64,000 nucleotides of DNA from an uncultured Bacteroidia bacterium. GTDB taxonomy: Bacteria; Bacteroidota; Bacteroidia; Bacteroidales; F082. This document shows positions 8,317 through 16,553 of this stretch, in pieces. The stretch is from contig CACZZO010000013.1 of assembly GCA_902785755.1 (NCBI GenBank), positions 20,805 to 84,804 of the forward strand. The letters are read 5' to 3'. The notes beneath the pieces are model-generated. The model was not told the origin of the DNA and searched no databases. It worked only from the letters and a program-made list of their open reading frames with translations. A program made the translations under genes and the position numbers. Position 1 is the stretch's first letter, and every line of letters begins with the position of its first letter.

Positions 8317-9621
8317 TTACATATCCTCAAGCGACAGCCCTTTCAATTCAATCGTCCAACGACGGTGTTTTGCTATGATGTCGGTGGCCCTATCCTGAAG
8401 CGTTTTCATGTCGATGCGCTTGGCTTGACGCTTACATTCCGCGATGACCAAGTGCTTTTCCGCTTCATTTACAGCAATCAGGTCAATCTCGTCCTCACCG
8501 CCCTTCCAATAATTGGTGACGATGTTGTAACATCCCATTTCTGCAAATCGTTGGCGAAAATAGCGTTCCAATATAATGCCTGAAAACGTGTTATAGTCTG
8601 CAATGACTTTGTCGCGCACATAGTCAAAGTTGTCTATCTCAATGGCACTGTGGTATTTATGGATGAAGCGGAACCAGAATGTCAGGAAATTGTCGCGGAT
8701 AAAATATTTTACGTTGCGTGTGCCTTCAGGCTGCATATAAGCGCGATGACGGCTCACAAGGTTATAGGTTTTTTCCAATTTGTCGAGATAACCTCCAGGT
8801 TCAATGCCCGTAACATTTTTGATGTCGCCACGTTCAGTGTTGCCTTCTGCAATGGCTTGAAGGACAGAAAAATAGTTGGAGTATTCCTTGCCAAATTCGT
8901 CGCGTAGCATTTCGTAGCCTTCCGAAATGAAATAAGAACCGAAAGAAAAAACGGAGCGAATCATGTCATCGTGGGTGAAGGCATTGTCCATGACCAATTG
9001 CTCAACATATTTTGCCACACCTCCAGTCAGCATATAAAGTGTCAAGAGGTCATCGGAGGTATAGTCAGGATTACCTTCCGCAAGGATTGCTTTCAAAGTA
9101 TCTGTTTTGAAAGGCTTCAAATGGATGCGATTGGTGGCACGACCGTACAAAGGTTCCCCTGAGTCATCGAAAATCTTGGTCATCAAGGAATAAACCGACC
9201 CGCAAAGCACAAGATTTATCCGGCTTTCTTCCTTGTTGGCATCCCAAAGATTCTGAATTTCAGAGAAAACGGATTCATTGATGTATTTGAAATTCTGAAA
9301 TTCATCGAGTACTAAAGTGAAATTCTTCCGCTTTGAAAGGTTCATCATGGCTCCGAAAAGTCGGGCAAAAGACGAGAAGTCTCCTAAATCTTCGTGCAAT
9401 ACTTCACGCACTATACCACTTAATTCTTCGCACAACAAGGCTTCGCTTTTTCGTGCAACGAAGAAATAAAGGAAGGGAATCCTGCCAAAAGAGTGCCGAA
9501 TAAGCGCGGTTTTTCCGATGCGCCGCCGCCCAGTGACAACCGACATCTGGGCATAGTCTTGCGATTTCCTTTCAACGCCTTTCAACGCCTCCATTTCTGT
9601 TTCTCTGTTATAGAATTTCAT
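8317..9621 (-). CDS. AAA ATPase with C-terminal nuclease-like motif (ATPase_2/DUF234 type), cassette cargo 1
   Basis: 434 aa from the ATG at 9621, which gives the family-like start MKFYNRETEME; an upstream ATG at 9630 adds three residues. Walker A is TGRRRIGKTALI, the Walker-B-like segment is FTLVLDEFQNFKYI, and a sensor follows in LVLCGSVYSLM. The C-terminus has FWFRFIHKY and a PD-(D/E)XK-like EDEIDLIAV...VIAECKRQ. Such ATPases are widespread, poorly understood and often mobile in Bacteroidota and archaea. It lies between the true radA end and radA-end copy 2, convergent with radA. A matching promoter box is at 9694-9686. Confidence 0.85.
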   Translation of the reverse strand: MKFYNRETEMEALKGVERKSQDYAQMSVVTGRRRIGKTALIRHSFGRIPFLYFFVARKSEALLCEELSGIVREVLHEDLGDFSSFARLFGAMMNLSKRKNFTLVLDEFQNFKYINESVFSEIQNLWDANKEESRINLVLCGSVYSLMTKIFDDSGEPLYGRATNRIHLKPFKTDTLKAILAEGNPDYTSDDLLTLYMLTGGVAKYVEQLVMDNAFTHDDMIRSVFSFGSYFISEGYEMLRDEFGKEYSNYFSVLQAIAEGNTERGDIKNVTGIEPGGYLDKLEKTYNLVSRHRAYMQPEGTRNVKYFIRDNFLTFWFRFIHKYHSAIEIDNFDYVRDKVIADYNTFSGIILERYFRQRFAEMGCYNIVTNYWKGGEDEIDLIAVNEAEKHLVIAECKRQAKRIDMKTLQDRATDIIAKHRRWTIELKGLSLEDM

Positions 9622-9685
9622 GGATTTCAACGTTTTAATTTTGCAACACAGGTTACTGTAACGGCTGTTGCAGTAGTATTCTGCT

Positions 9686-9694
9686 GCAAAATTA
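9686..9694 (-). promoter_or_regulatory. Promoter -7 box of the first ATPase gene
   Basis: On the minus strand this reads TAATTTTGC, a perfect TAnnTTTGC match about 65 bases before the start at 9621. Confidence 0.55.
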
Positions 9695-9751
9695 CACTTT
9701 TCCTAACGACTTTTTACCTAAAAACAGATTTTTTTTGACGACTATTGTACG

Positions 9752-9964
9752 ATTTTAATGCCTGTGGCTTCGGGTTATGATTTTTGGGCGGAGTTGTTTG
9801 GATAGAAAGCAATAACGACAAGAAAATCGCCCAAATGTGGTATAAAAACACAAGATTTGGGCGTTTTTCTATAGAATTTCGCCCAAATGTACGAATTTAG
9901 GGGTACATTTGGGCGATTTTCTAAGGCTTCGGTTTATGACTTGGGCGCGGAGTTGTTTGGCTGA
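9752..9964 (+). repeat. Cassette repeat unit 1: two radA 3'-end copies around tandem terminators
   Basis: 9752-9805 reads as an 18-codon version of the radA end (I-L-M-P-V-A-S-G-Y-D-F-W-A-E-L-F-G-stop). Two hairpins follow: CGCCCAAAT/ATTTGGGCG (9828-9836 with 9855-9863, then TTTTTCT) and CGCCCAAATGTAC/GTACATTTGGGCG (9880-9892 with 9903-9915, then ATTTTCT). A second 13-codon copy of the radA end is at 9926-9964. The unit closely matches 11413-11610. The rest of the 443-base gap (9631-10073) holds only the promoters of the two ATPase genes. Confidence 0.9.
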
Positions 9965-10002
9965 AAAATTTCATTTTTTGCAGGTCTTTTATGGAAAATG
10001 TG

Positions 10003-10011
10003 TATTTTTGC
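10003..10011 (+). promoter_or_regulatory. Promoter of the second ATPase gene
   Basis: TATTTTTGC with TTTG at 9977-9980 (22-base spacing) fits the Bacteroidota promoter. The leader before the start at 10074 carries an inverted repeat GAACACG/CGTGTTC. Confidence 0.6.
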
Positions 10012-10073
10012 ACCAAAAGTCGGGTGGAAAATGTGTGTAGAACACGCAAAACTCGGCGTGAAAACGTGTTCTT

Positions 10074-11411
10074 ATGTATAAGCGCAAGATTGAAAACATA
10101 CTCCAATCGTGGTTGGATGACGTCTCCCACAAACCCCTTGTGGTGAAAGGTGTGCGTCAGTGCGGCAAGACCAGCAGTGTGATGGACTTCGCCCAAAAAC
10201 ATTTCAAAAATGTGGTTTATCTCGATTTCCATGAGCATCCGGAATACAAGAAGTTCTTCACTCCGAACCTTGAGGTTGATGCCATTGTCATGCGTATCAC
10301 CGCTGCCATGCCTGATGCCGAAATAGAAGCGGGCAAGACTTGCTTTGTCTTCGACGAAATACAGGATTGTCCGAGAGCAAGAGGCTCGCTGAAATACTTT
10401 CATTTGGACGGTCGCTATGAGGTGATTTGTACGGGGTCTTTGCTTGGTGTGAACGGATACAAGACTCCAGACGAAAAGGCAGAGGAAGAAGCTGCCTCCA
10501 TCCCTGTTGGCTTTGAGGATATTGTCAATATGTACCCGATGGATTTCGAGGAATGGCTGTGGGCCAATGGCATCAAGGACTTGCATTTCGACTACCTGAA
10601 AAAGCATCTGAACAACGAAACGCCCGTTGAGGAGGCCCTGCACGACCGTTTCCGCGAACTGCTTCTGCAATACACCATTGTTGGAGGAATGCCGGAGGTC
10701 GTTACGACTTTCATGGAAACGAAGCAAATCGGGAAAGTGCTCTCTGTGCAGCGGCGCATCATCGATGACTACAAAGCGGATATGGTGAAGTATGCCGCTA
10801 CTGCCGACAAGTCGCGGATACGCGAATGTTTTGAGTCGATACCAGCCCAACTTGCCCGTGAATACAAGAAGTTTTCCTATACCGCAGTACGTCAGGGAGG
10901 CCGTGGGCGCGACTATGCCGGAAGCCTACAATGGATTGAGGATGCGGGCATTATACGCCGATGCTATAATACATCAACAACCGAACTGCCGCTTGACGGA
11001 AACCGAATCCAAAGCGAGTTCAAGGTCTATATGGCCGACATAGGCTTGCTCGTTGCCATGTTGGAAGAAGGAACGCAGTCAAGCATATTGGAGGGCAATT
11101 TGCTCAATTATAAAGGTGCCATCGCCGAGAACCTTGTGGCCGACATCTTTGGCAAGATGGGGCGCAAGTTGTATTACTACCACAAAGACGGCGGTGTGGA
11201 ACTTGACTTCCTTGTGCGTTACAAAGGGCAATGTACTCCTGTGGAATGTAAAGCCACCACGGGCAACGCCAAGTCGATGCGCACCGTTCTGAAGCACCCT
11301 GAAAAATACCATGTTACAAGTGCCATAAAACTAGGCGACTACAACATTGGCAAAAGCAATGAGCTGTTGACCCTGCCAATGTACATGGCGTTTCTTCTGA
11401 CGGAGGTATAA
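10074..11411 (+). CDS. AAA_14/DUF4143-type ATPase, cassette cargo 2
   Basis: 445 aa. The N-terminal AAA_14 domain has Walker A VKGVRQCGKTSSV and Walker B CFVFDEIQDCPRA, then CTGSLLGV. The C-terminal DUF4143 region includes KVYMADIGLLVAML and a nuclease-like GGVELDFLV...PVECKATTG. The biological role of this family is unclear. The stop codon (11409-11411) is one base from a radA-end copy (11413), and the upstream side abuts another copy ending at 9964. The gene therefore occupies a discrete 1.45-kb cassette between direct repeats. Confidence 0.88.
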   Translation: MYKRKIENILQSWLDDVSHKPLVVKGVRQCGKTSSVMDFAQKHFKNVVYLDFHEHPEYKKFFTPNLEVDAIVMRITAAMPDAEIEAGKTCFVFDEIQDCPRARGSLKYFHLDGRYEVICTGSLLGVNGYKTPDEKAEEEAASIPVGFEDIVNMYPMDFEEWLWANGIKDLHFDYLKKHLNNETPVEEALHDRFRELLLQYTIVGGMPEVVTTFMETKQIGKVLSVQRRIIDDYKADMVKYAATADKSRIRECFESIPAQLAREYKKFSYTAVRQGGRGRDYAGSLQWIEDAGIIRRCYNTSTTELPLDGNRIQSEFKVYMADIGLLVAMLEEGTQSSILEGNLLNYKGAIAENLVADIFGKMGRKLYYYHKDGGVELDFLVRYKGQCTPVECKATTGNAKSMRTVLKHPEKYHVTSAIKLGDYNIGKSNELLTLPMYMAFLLTEV

Positions 11412-11412
11412 G

Positions 11413-11610
11413 GTTTCAGTTTATGACTTGGGCGGGGAGTTGTTTGGTTAGAATGCAATAACAACAAGAAAATCGCCCAAATGTGGTATAAAAACACAAG
11501 ATTTGGGCGTTTTTCTTAATAATTTCGCCCAAATGTATGGTTTTAAGGGTACATTTGGGCGATTTGCTGTAGTTTCGGTTTATGAGCTGGGTGGGAAGTT
11601 GTTTGGATAA
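11413..11610 (+). repeat. Cassette repeat unit 2: two radA 3'-end copies around tandem terminators
   Basis: A 13-codon radA-end copy (11413-11451, V-S-V-Y-D-L-G-G-E-L-F-G-stop) is followed by hairpins CGCCCAAAT/ATTTGGGCG (11474-11482 with 11501-11509, then TTTTTCTT) and CGCCCAAATGTA/TACATTTGGGCG (11526-11537 with 11550-11561). A second radA-end copy follows at 11572-11610. Order and spacing match the unit at 9752-9964. Confidence 0.9.
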
Positions 11611-11671
11611 AATAGTTTTCAGTACAAGGCAAATCTTGCCTAATAACAAAGCACCCTTTTCTTACGAATGA

Positions 11672-12409
11672 TTATTCTTCTAAATTTGCATCAAACCGAA
11701 CCGGGACGATGTATTCAGCGTCCTTTTCCATGCGACCGCCTTCCCAATGCTCCAAATTCCAAAGAGTCATGACCGCTTCATCGTCAAGAGATTTAAATCC
11801 AGAACTGTTTTCCAGTTTCACTTTGATGATTTTTCCGTTTCGGCTCTTCACCTTGAAACGCACGTATGGTGTCTTACATTCAAAGTCGATTGGATCCGTA
11901 TGGTCTTCGATTAAAACAGCCTCTTTATCGAGCAACTTTTCAAGACTGAAATTCTGTGCTATTGTGATGGGCCAGGCTGGTTCATAAGTACAAGAGACTC
12001 TCATCATATACAATACGTCCACCTTTTCTCCTTGATATTCTGCTGCCTCGGATGGAAGGCTAATCAAATGGGCATATTCGAGAACTTTTTCATCCAAGCC
12101 ATAACCCAATCCTTTGTATATTTTATAATCGGTTAATTTGCAATCTTTTGTGATACGGAAAGTGAGGAGTACGTTCCCTTGAATATGGTTCTTTTTTGCT
12201 TCTTCAGGATAATCTAAAACTGGACTAATACGCGTGTAATAAAAAAGCGAAGCATAATCCAATTGGAAATCTTTTGGCATCACATCTGGCCGGACGATGT
12301 TGCAACTATCCAAGTCTTCGGGAAAGACAATCATATCTTCCACTTCTTGCGCTTTGACCACAAAACCAATGTTAAAAACGAAAAGCAAAGTAAAAAATAA
12401 CTTTTTCAT
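11672..12409 (-). CDS. Periplasmic protein with two TonB-C-like domains, cassette cargo 3
   Basis: 245 aa from the ATG at 12409, chosen because it starts a signal peptide (MKKLFFTLLFVFNIGFVVKA) and lies about 27 bases from a perfect promoter box. The first TonB-C-like domain includes SPVLDYPEEAKKNHIQGNVL; a second, divergent one includes IIKVKLENSSGFKSLDDEAV near the C-terminus. There is no membrane anchor beyond the signal and no proline-rich linker, so it is not a complete TonB energy transducer. It lies between radA-end copies at 11572-11610 and 12509-12570. Confidence 0.75.
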   Translation of the reverse strand: MKKLFFTLLFVFNIGFVVKAQEVEDMIVFPEDLDSCNIVRPDVMPKDFQLDYASLFYYTRISPVLDYPEEAKKNHIQGNVLLTFRITKDCKLTDYKIYKGLGYGLDEKVLEYAHLISLPSEAAEYQGEKVDVLYMMRVSCTYEPAWPITIAQNFSLEKLLDKEAVLIEDHTDPIDFECKTPYVRFKVKSRNGKIIKVKLENSSGFKSLDDEAVMTLWNLEHWEGGRMEKDAEYIVPVRFDANLEE

Positions 12410-12435
12410 AGAGTTTCGTCGATGTGTATCATAGT

Positions 12436-12444
12436 GCAAAAGTA
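12436..12444 (-). promoter_or_regulatory. Promoter -7 box of the TonB-C-like gene
   Basis: TACTTTTGC on the minus strand, about 27 bases before the chosen start; it supports the shorter start at 12409. Confidence 0.6.
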
Positions 12445-12508
12445 GAACTAATGATTCAATAATTTCAAAAAAAGTGACATTATTTTGTAAATTTCTGATT
12501 TTAATAAC

Positions 12509-12628
12509 TTTAAGATTAAGATTATGCCAGTGGCTTCGGTTAATGAGTTGGGCGGGAGCTGCTTGGATGAAAGCCATTGAATTAGAAAAAATCGCCCAAA
12601 TGTACGGTTTTAGAGGTACATTTGGGCG
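12509..12628 (+). repeat. Distal radA 3'-end remnant plus terminator, next to ssb
   Basis: 12509-12570 aligns with the last 21 codons of radA (F-K-I-K-I-M-P-V-A-S-V-N-E-L-G-G...) with a one-base deletion near the end. It is the longest extra copy. A hairpin with a 13-bp perfect stem, CGCCCAAATGTAC (12593-12605) and GTACATTTGGGCG (12616-12628), lies 8 bases from the ssb stop and could terminate ssb. This is probably the original radA/ssb junction left behind by insertion (inference). Confidence 0.85.
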
Positions 12629-12636
12629 ATAATTCA

Positions 12637-12978
12637 TCAAGCCTTCGCCTTATCCATCAAAAGCAAGTCGTTCACCCAGACTTCGGTGATGGAATGACGC
12701 TGGCCTTTGTCGTCGGTCCACTCGTTGTTGCGTAGCGTGCCGTTGATGGCCAACTCCATCCCTTTTCTGACATTGTTCTCGATGCGCTCGGCGGTTTTGC
12801 CCCATGCCACCACGGGGAACCATTGCGTGTCGTTCACCCACTCGTTGTTGGCGTTGCGCTTGCGCTCCGTCACGGCAAGGCTGAAACGCGCCTTCTTGTT
12901 GTTGTTGCCAAAGATTCTCACTTCAGGTTCTGCACCCGGGCGGCCCACCAATGTGACCGAATTTCTCATTGTACCCAT
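12637..12978 (-). CDS. ssb: Single-stranded DNA-binding protein (short form)
   Basis: 113 aa from the ATG at 12978 (MGTMRNSVTLVGRPGAEPEV); longer upstream starts read through promoter-like DNA. The OB fold is recognisable: NSVTLVGRPG, then FSLAVTERKR, then TQWFPVVAWGKTAERI, then GMELAINGTLRNNEW. It ends soon after the OB fold (LLLMDKAKA) and lacks the acidic DDDIPF-type tail that recruits partner proteins. Bacteroidales commonly have such short SSBs beside a full-length one. A near-consensus box (TACTTTGC) is at 13075-13068. Confidence 0.92.
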   Translation of the reverse strand: MGTMRNSVTLVGRPGAEPEVRIFGNNNKKARFSLAVTERKRNANNEWVNDTQWFPVVAWGKTAERIENNVRKGMELAINGTLRNNEWTDDKGQRHSITEVWVNDLLLMDKAKA

Positions 12979-13233
12979 TGTTTTGTTTGTTTGATTGATT
13001 AATACTGTGTTGATTTCTGTCTTGTCGCCCCTTGGCAGCAGGTTAGCCGAACCATCGGTTTGACGGTGCAAAGTAACAACACTTGTCAAGAAAAAGTCGT
13101 TGATTAAACGTTTGTAGTCGACAGCAGTCGTTTGTTGTCGTTTGTTGTCGGATTTATTATTGATTTTCAATTAGATAAAAAATCGGTTACTTTTCGTGCT
13201 TTTTTCTGTTTTTTCATATATGTCGAGATTTAT

Positions 13234-13242
13234 TATCTTTGC
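13234..13242 (+). promoter_or_regulatory. Promoter -7 box of the CYTH gene
   Basis: TATCTTTGC, a perfect match, 28 bases before the ATG at 13270; it argues against the longer upstream start at 13132. Confidence 0.65.
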
Positions 13243-13269
13243 GGCAAATTCAATCCAATCGAAAAGGCC

Positions 13270-13755
13270 ATGTCATCCACCAAGTTTCAAGAAATAGAAA
13301 GGAAGTTTTTGGTCGTGGGCGACTTCCGCACGCAAGCCTACGAATCTACCGAAATCAGGCAGGGCTACCTTTGCCGCGACGAACACATGTCAGTGCGCGT
13401 CCGCATCAGAGGCGACAAAGGCTACCTTACCATCAAAAGCAAACGCATAGGCATATCGCGTTTTGAATGGGAAAAGGAAATAGCTGTGGATGAAGCACTT
13501 GCCTTGCTTGGGCAAAGCGAATCGGGCTGCATTGTGAAGACCCGACATCTCGTCAAAAATACGGACGGCAGGCATACTTGGGAAGTGGACGAGTTTCATG
13601 GCGACAATGAGGGCCTTATTGTGGCGGAAATCGAACTGACCGACGAAAACGAACCTTTCGACCGTCCCGATTGGCTTGGCCGTGAGGTTTCCTTCGACCC
13701 ACGCTACACTAACTCCACGTTGTTGAAACAACCTTACAAGAATTGGAAAACTTAA
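13270..13755 (+). CDS. CYTH domain protein (triphosphate tunnel metalloenzyme)
   Basis: 161 aa. The CYTH hallmark ExExK appears as EIERKFLV at residue 8, followed by IRQGYL, SVRVRIRGDKGYLTIKSK, EWEKEI and the acidic strand IVAEIELTDE; these line the triphosphate-binding tunnel. Bacterial members hydrolyse inorganic triphosphate; the true substrate here is unknown. It is followed after 11 bases by the lamin-tail protein gene and is probably co-transcribed with it. Confidence 0.92.
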   Translation: MSSTKFQEIERKFLVVGDFRTQAYESTEIRQGYLCRDEHMSVRVRIRGDKGYLTIKSKRIGISRFEWEKEIAVDEALALLGQSESGCIVKTRHLVKNTDGRHTWEVDEFHGDNEGLIVAEIELTDENEPFDRPDWLGREVSFDPRYTNSTLLKQPYKNWKT

Positions 13756-13766
13756 AGCCTAACACT

Positions 13767-16346
13767 ATGAAAAAGATACTCTTATTCCTGCTTCTGCTCC
13801 CTTTTTCACTCTTCGCACAAGTCACCGACGACTTCTCCGACGGCGACTTTACCCAAAACCCTTCTTGGTCGGGAACGACAGACAAGTATATCATAAACAG
13901 CAACTTGCAACTCCAACTCAATGCCGATGGCGAGGGTTCGGCCTATCTTTTCTTGCCTTTCAATGAATATGAAACTATGGAGTGGCAGTTTTGGATTCGG
14001 GAGGCTTTTGCGCCTTCGGGAAACAATTACACCGATGTTTGGCTTAGTGCCGACAACGCTGATTTGTCGCAAGTTACGCAAGGTTATTTCCTCCGTTTCG
14101 GCGAGGGTGGCAGCAGCGATGCCATCGAACTTTTCCGCAAGGATGCCGATGGTCAGCAGGGCATTTGTCGGGGCAATGAAGGCAACATTGCTGCTGCCTT
14201 TGCGGTTTCCGTCAAGGTGATTTGCGACCGCGAGGGGAATTGGATGATTCAGACTTGTTACGACAATTCTGAAATCTATCTTACTGAAGCACAAGGCTTT
14301 GATGATACCTACGGACGTGGTGGTTTCTTCGGCTTTTGGTCAAAGTTCACTTCGAGCAACGCCACGAAGTTCTATTTCGATAATGTTTACATCGGCCCGC
14401 GCGTCATCGACCATGAGCCGCCCATTCTCTTGAATTGCGAAGTCCTCGACTTGACGCATTTGCAACTTTCTTTCAATGAGGCACTTAACGAGTCAACAGC
14501 ACTCAATCCGTCCAATTATTTGGTGGATAATGGCTTGGGTCATCCCGCTTCGGTCAGTTTCGGCGAAAATATTGCCTCGGTTGTGTTGGAATTGGAGCGC
14601 GAAATCGGCAACGGCATTAATTACACCTTGACAGTCAGCGGAATAAAGGATTTGTGGAACAATGTAATGGAACCGACTTCAAAGACTTTTTCGATTTACG
14701 AAGCCTCGGAATACGACATCGTCATTAATGAAATCATGGCCGACCCGAACCCTGTAGTGGGTCTGCCCGAATGGGAATATGTGGAGCTTTACAACACCAC
14801 GGAGTTTGGTATCGACCTGAAAGACTGGCAGATACAAATCGGTGCAAACGACCTTACTTTCGGGAGTTTCGTCCTCGCGCCGCATAGTTATGTGATTCTT
14901 TGCCACAATGATGCCGTGCCAGAACTGAGAACTTACGGCGACTGCATCGGTTTCAGCAGTTTCTTGGTGGGCAATAGCGTTTCGGCAATGTATCTCTACA
15001 GCATGGCGGGCCTGCTGATTTCGAGGGTGAATTTTAGCAGCACTTGGTATCACGACCCTGATAAGGACGACGGCGGCTGGTCGGTGGAGCAAATCGACCC
15101 GCTGAATCCATGCGCGGGCGCGTCGAATTGGACGGCCTCGATGGATGCTTCGGGCGGCACGCCGGGACGCATCAATTCAGTGAACGGCGAGAACGACGCA
15201 AAGCCCAAGGTGGAGCGCGTAAGCATGTTTTCCGACAACATTCTGCAACTTTGGTTCGACCAACAGATGAATCCCGCCGACCTGTTGGAACCCCAGCATT
15301 TCCTTGTGGAGAAAACGGGCGAACATCCCCAACAGACCGACATAAATCCCCTTGATGGCACTTACGTTGAACTCCATTTCAGCCAAGGTTTTGGGCAGGG
15401 TGTGGTCTACACATTAATTATTAATGGTGTGGCCAACTGCATTGGCAACCCCATCGAGGCCGACACACGCATCCAATTCGGCATCCCCAACGAGATTGCC
15501 GAGGGCGAAATCCTGATCAATGAAATCCTTTTCGACCCCATCGCGCCGGGCGTTGACTATGTGGAACTCTACAACAACACCGACAAAACCTTCGACCTCA
15601 GCACTTTGATGCTCGGTGTCATTAGGGAGAGTTTCCCCAATCCCGCCGACACGACTTTGAAGGAAATCACCGCCGACAGCCGACTTTTTCTGCCCCAAAC
15701 ATACGTTTTGCTTTCCACCAACAGCGAAATCGTTGGCTATCAATACGACTGTCCGACAGACAATTATGTGCAGATGGCCTCGTTTCCAAGTTACGCCAAC
15801 GCGGGCGGTACTGCCATTCTGATGAGCAAAAGCGGCATCACGGTTGATGCCATGTATTTCTCGGAAAAGATGCACTATCCGCTGCTCAAGGTGACCAAAG
15901 GCGTGGCTTTGGAGCGCGTCAGTTTCGACCAACCCTCAATGGCTGTCGACAATTGGCATTCCGCTTCAGAAAGGGTGCATTTCGGTACGCCCGGCCAGCC
16001 CAATTCCATGATGCAAAGTGCTGAGCCTTCGCAAGATGAAATCTCCATCAGCCCCGAAATCTTCTCACCCGACGGTGATGGCTTCGAGGATGCCTGTTTC
16101 ATCAATTACCGCTTCGACGAGGCGGGCTACACGATGAACATCTACATTTTCAATGTAGCTGGGCAATTAATCCGTCATTTGGCCAAGGGCGAATTGGTAG
16201 GGCAGGAGGGCAGCGTCCTTTGGAACGGCCTCGACGGCAACGGCAACAAAATTCCCGTCGGCGTGTATGTCGTCGTGACCGAGGTCTTCAACTTCAGCGG
16301 CAAGGTGAAGCAGTTCAAGAACGCTGTGGTGGTGGGCACGCGGTGA
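13767..16346 (+). CDS. Large secreted lamin-tail-domain surface protein
   Basis: 859 aa from the ATG at 13767, which begins a signal peptide (MKKILLFLLLLPFSLFA). A beta-rich N-terminal region (about 20-200) precedes two lamin-tail-like domains, starting near residue 315 (DIVINEIMADPNP) and 579 (EILINEILFDPIAPG). An Ig-like segment separates them (VERVSMFSDNILQLWFDQQM). The C-terminus (from about 762, FSPDGDGFEDACF through GVYVVVTEVF) is a FlgD/CHU_C-like domain of the type associated with T9SS export in Bacteroidota. It is likely a cell-surface or secreted structural protein; the ligand is unknown. Confidence 0.82.
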   Translation: MKKILLFLLLLPFSLFAQVTDDFSDGDFTQNPSWSGTTDKYIINSNLQLQLNADGEGSAYLFLPFNEYETMEWQFWIREAFAPSGNNYTDVWLSADNADLSQVTQGYFLRFGEGGSSDAIELFRKDADGQQGICRGNEGNIAAAFAVSVKVICDREGNWMIQTCYDNSEIYLTEAQGFDDTYGRGGFFGFWSKFTSSNATKFYFDNVYIGPRVIDHEPPILLNCEVLDLTHLQLSFNEALNESTALNPSNYLVDNGLGHPASVSFGENIASVVLELEREIGNGINYTLTVSGIKDLWNNVMEPTSKTFSIYEASEYDIVINEIMADPNPVVGLPEWEYVELYNTTEFGIDLKDWQIQIGANDLTFGSFVLAPHSYVILCHNDAVPELRTYGDCIGFSSFLVGNSVSAMYLYSMAGLLISRVNFSSTWYHDPDKDDGGWSVEQIDPLNPCAGASNWTASMDASGGTPGRINSVNGENDAKPKVERVSMFSDNILQLWFDQQMNPADLLEPQHFLVEKTGEHPQQTDINPLDGTYVELHFSQGFGQGVVYTLIINGVANCIGNPIEADTRIQFGIPNEIAEGEILINEILFDPIAPGVDYVELYNNTDKTFDLSTLMLGVIRESFPNPADTTLKEITADSRLFLPQTYVLLSTNSEIVGYQYDCPTDNYVQMASFPSYANAGGTAILMSKSGITVDAMYFSEKMHYPLLKVTKGVALERVSFDQPSMAVDNWHSASERVHFGTPGQPNSMMQSAEPSQDEISISPEIFSPDGDGFEDACFINYRFDEAGYTMNIYIFNVAGQLIRHLAKGELVGQEGSVLWNGLDGNGNKIPVGVYVVVTEVFNFSGKVKQFKNAVVVGTR

Positions 16347-16489
16347 ATCATATAATTCGTTACCAAAAGGATTGTAAAATCAATTTTGCAATCAATTGAT
16401 TTTCAGTTTATCACGATTTTTGTACGGAAAAATGTTTGTAAAAGCCGAAATGAGGTTTGTAATTTTTGCAACGGCTTTTTTCCTTGCGC

Positions 16490-16498
16490 TACCTTTGC
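16490..16498 (+). promoter_or_regulatory. Promoter of the TPR-HTH regulator gene
   Basis: TACCTTTGC with TTTG at 16465-16468 (21-base spacing). A second perfect box, TAATTTTGC, lies at 16541-16549 but only five bases from the ATG at 16554. Confidence 0.6.
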
Positions 16499-16553
16499 GC
16501 CAAAATTTGGTTTTATGCAACGAGCGAACATTTTATTCCGTAATTTTGCCCCT

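Noticed and set aside
9752..9964. Ordinary tandem terminators only
   Set aside because: The hairpins do look like terminators, but the block also contains recognisable coding sequence of the radA end, which plain terminators would not.
12410..12640. N-terminal extension of the TonB-C-like gene up to 12640
   Set aside because: The extra 77 residues are a translation of the radA-end repeat and hairpin; a signal peptide and promoter support the start at 12409.
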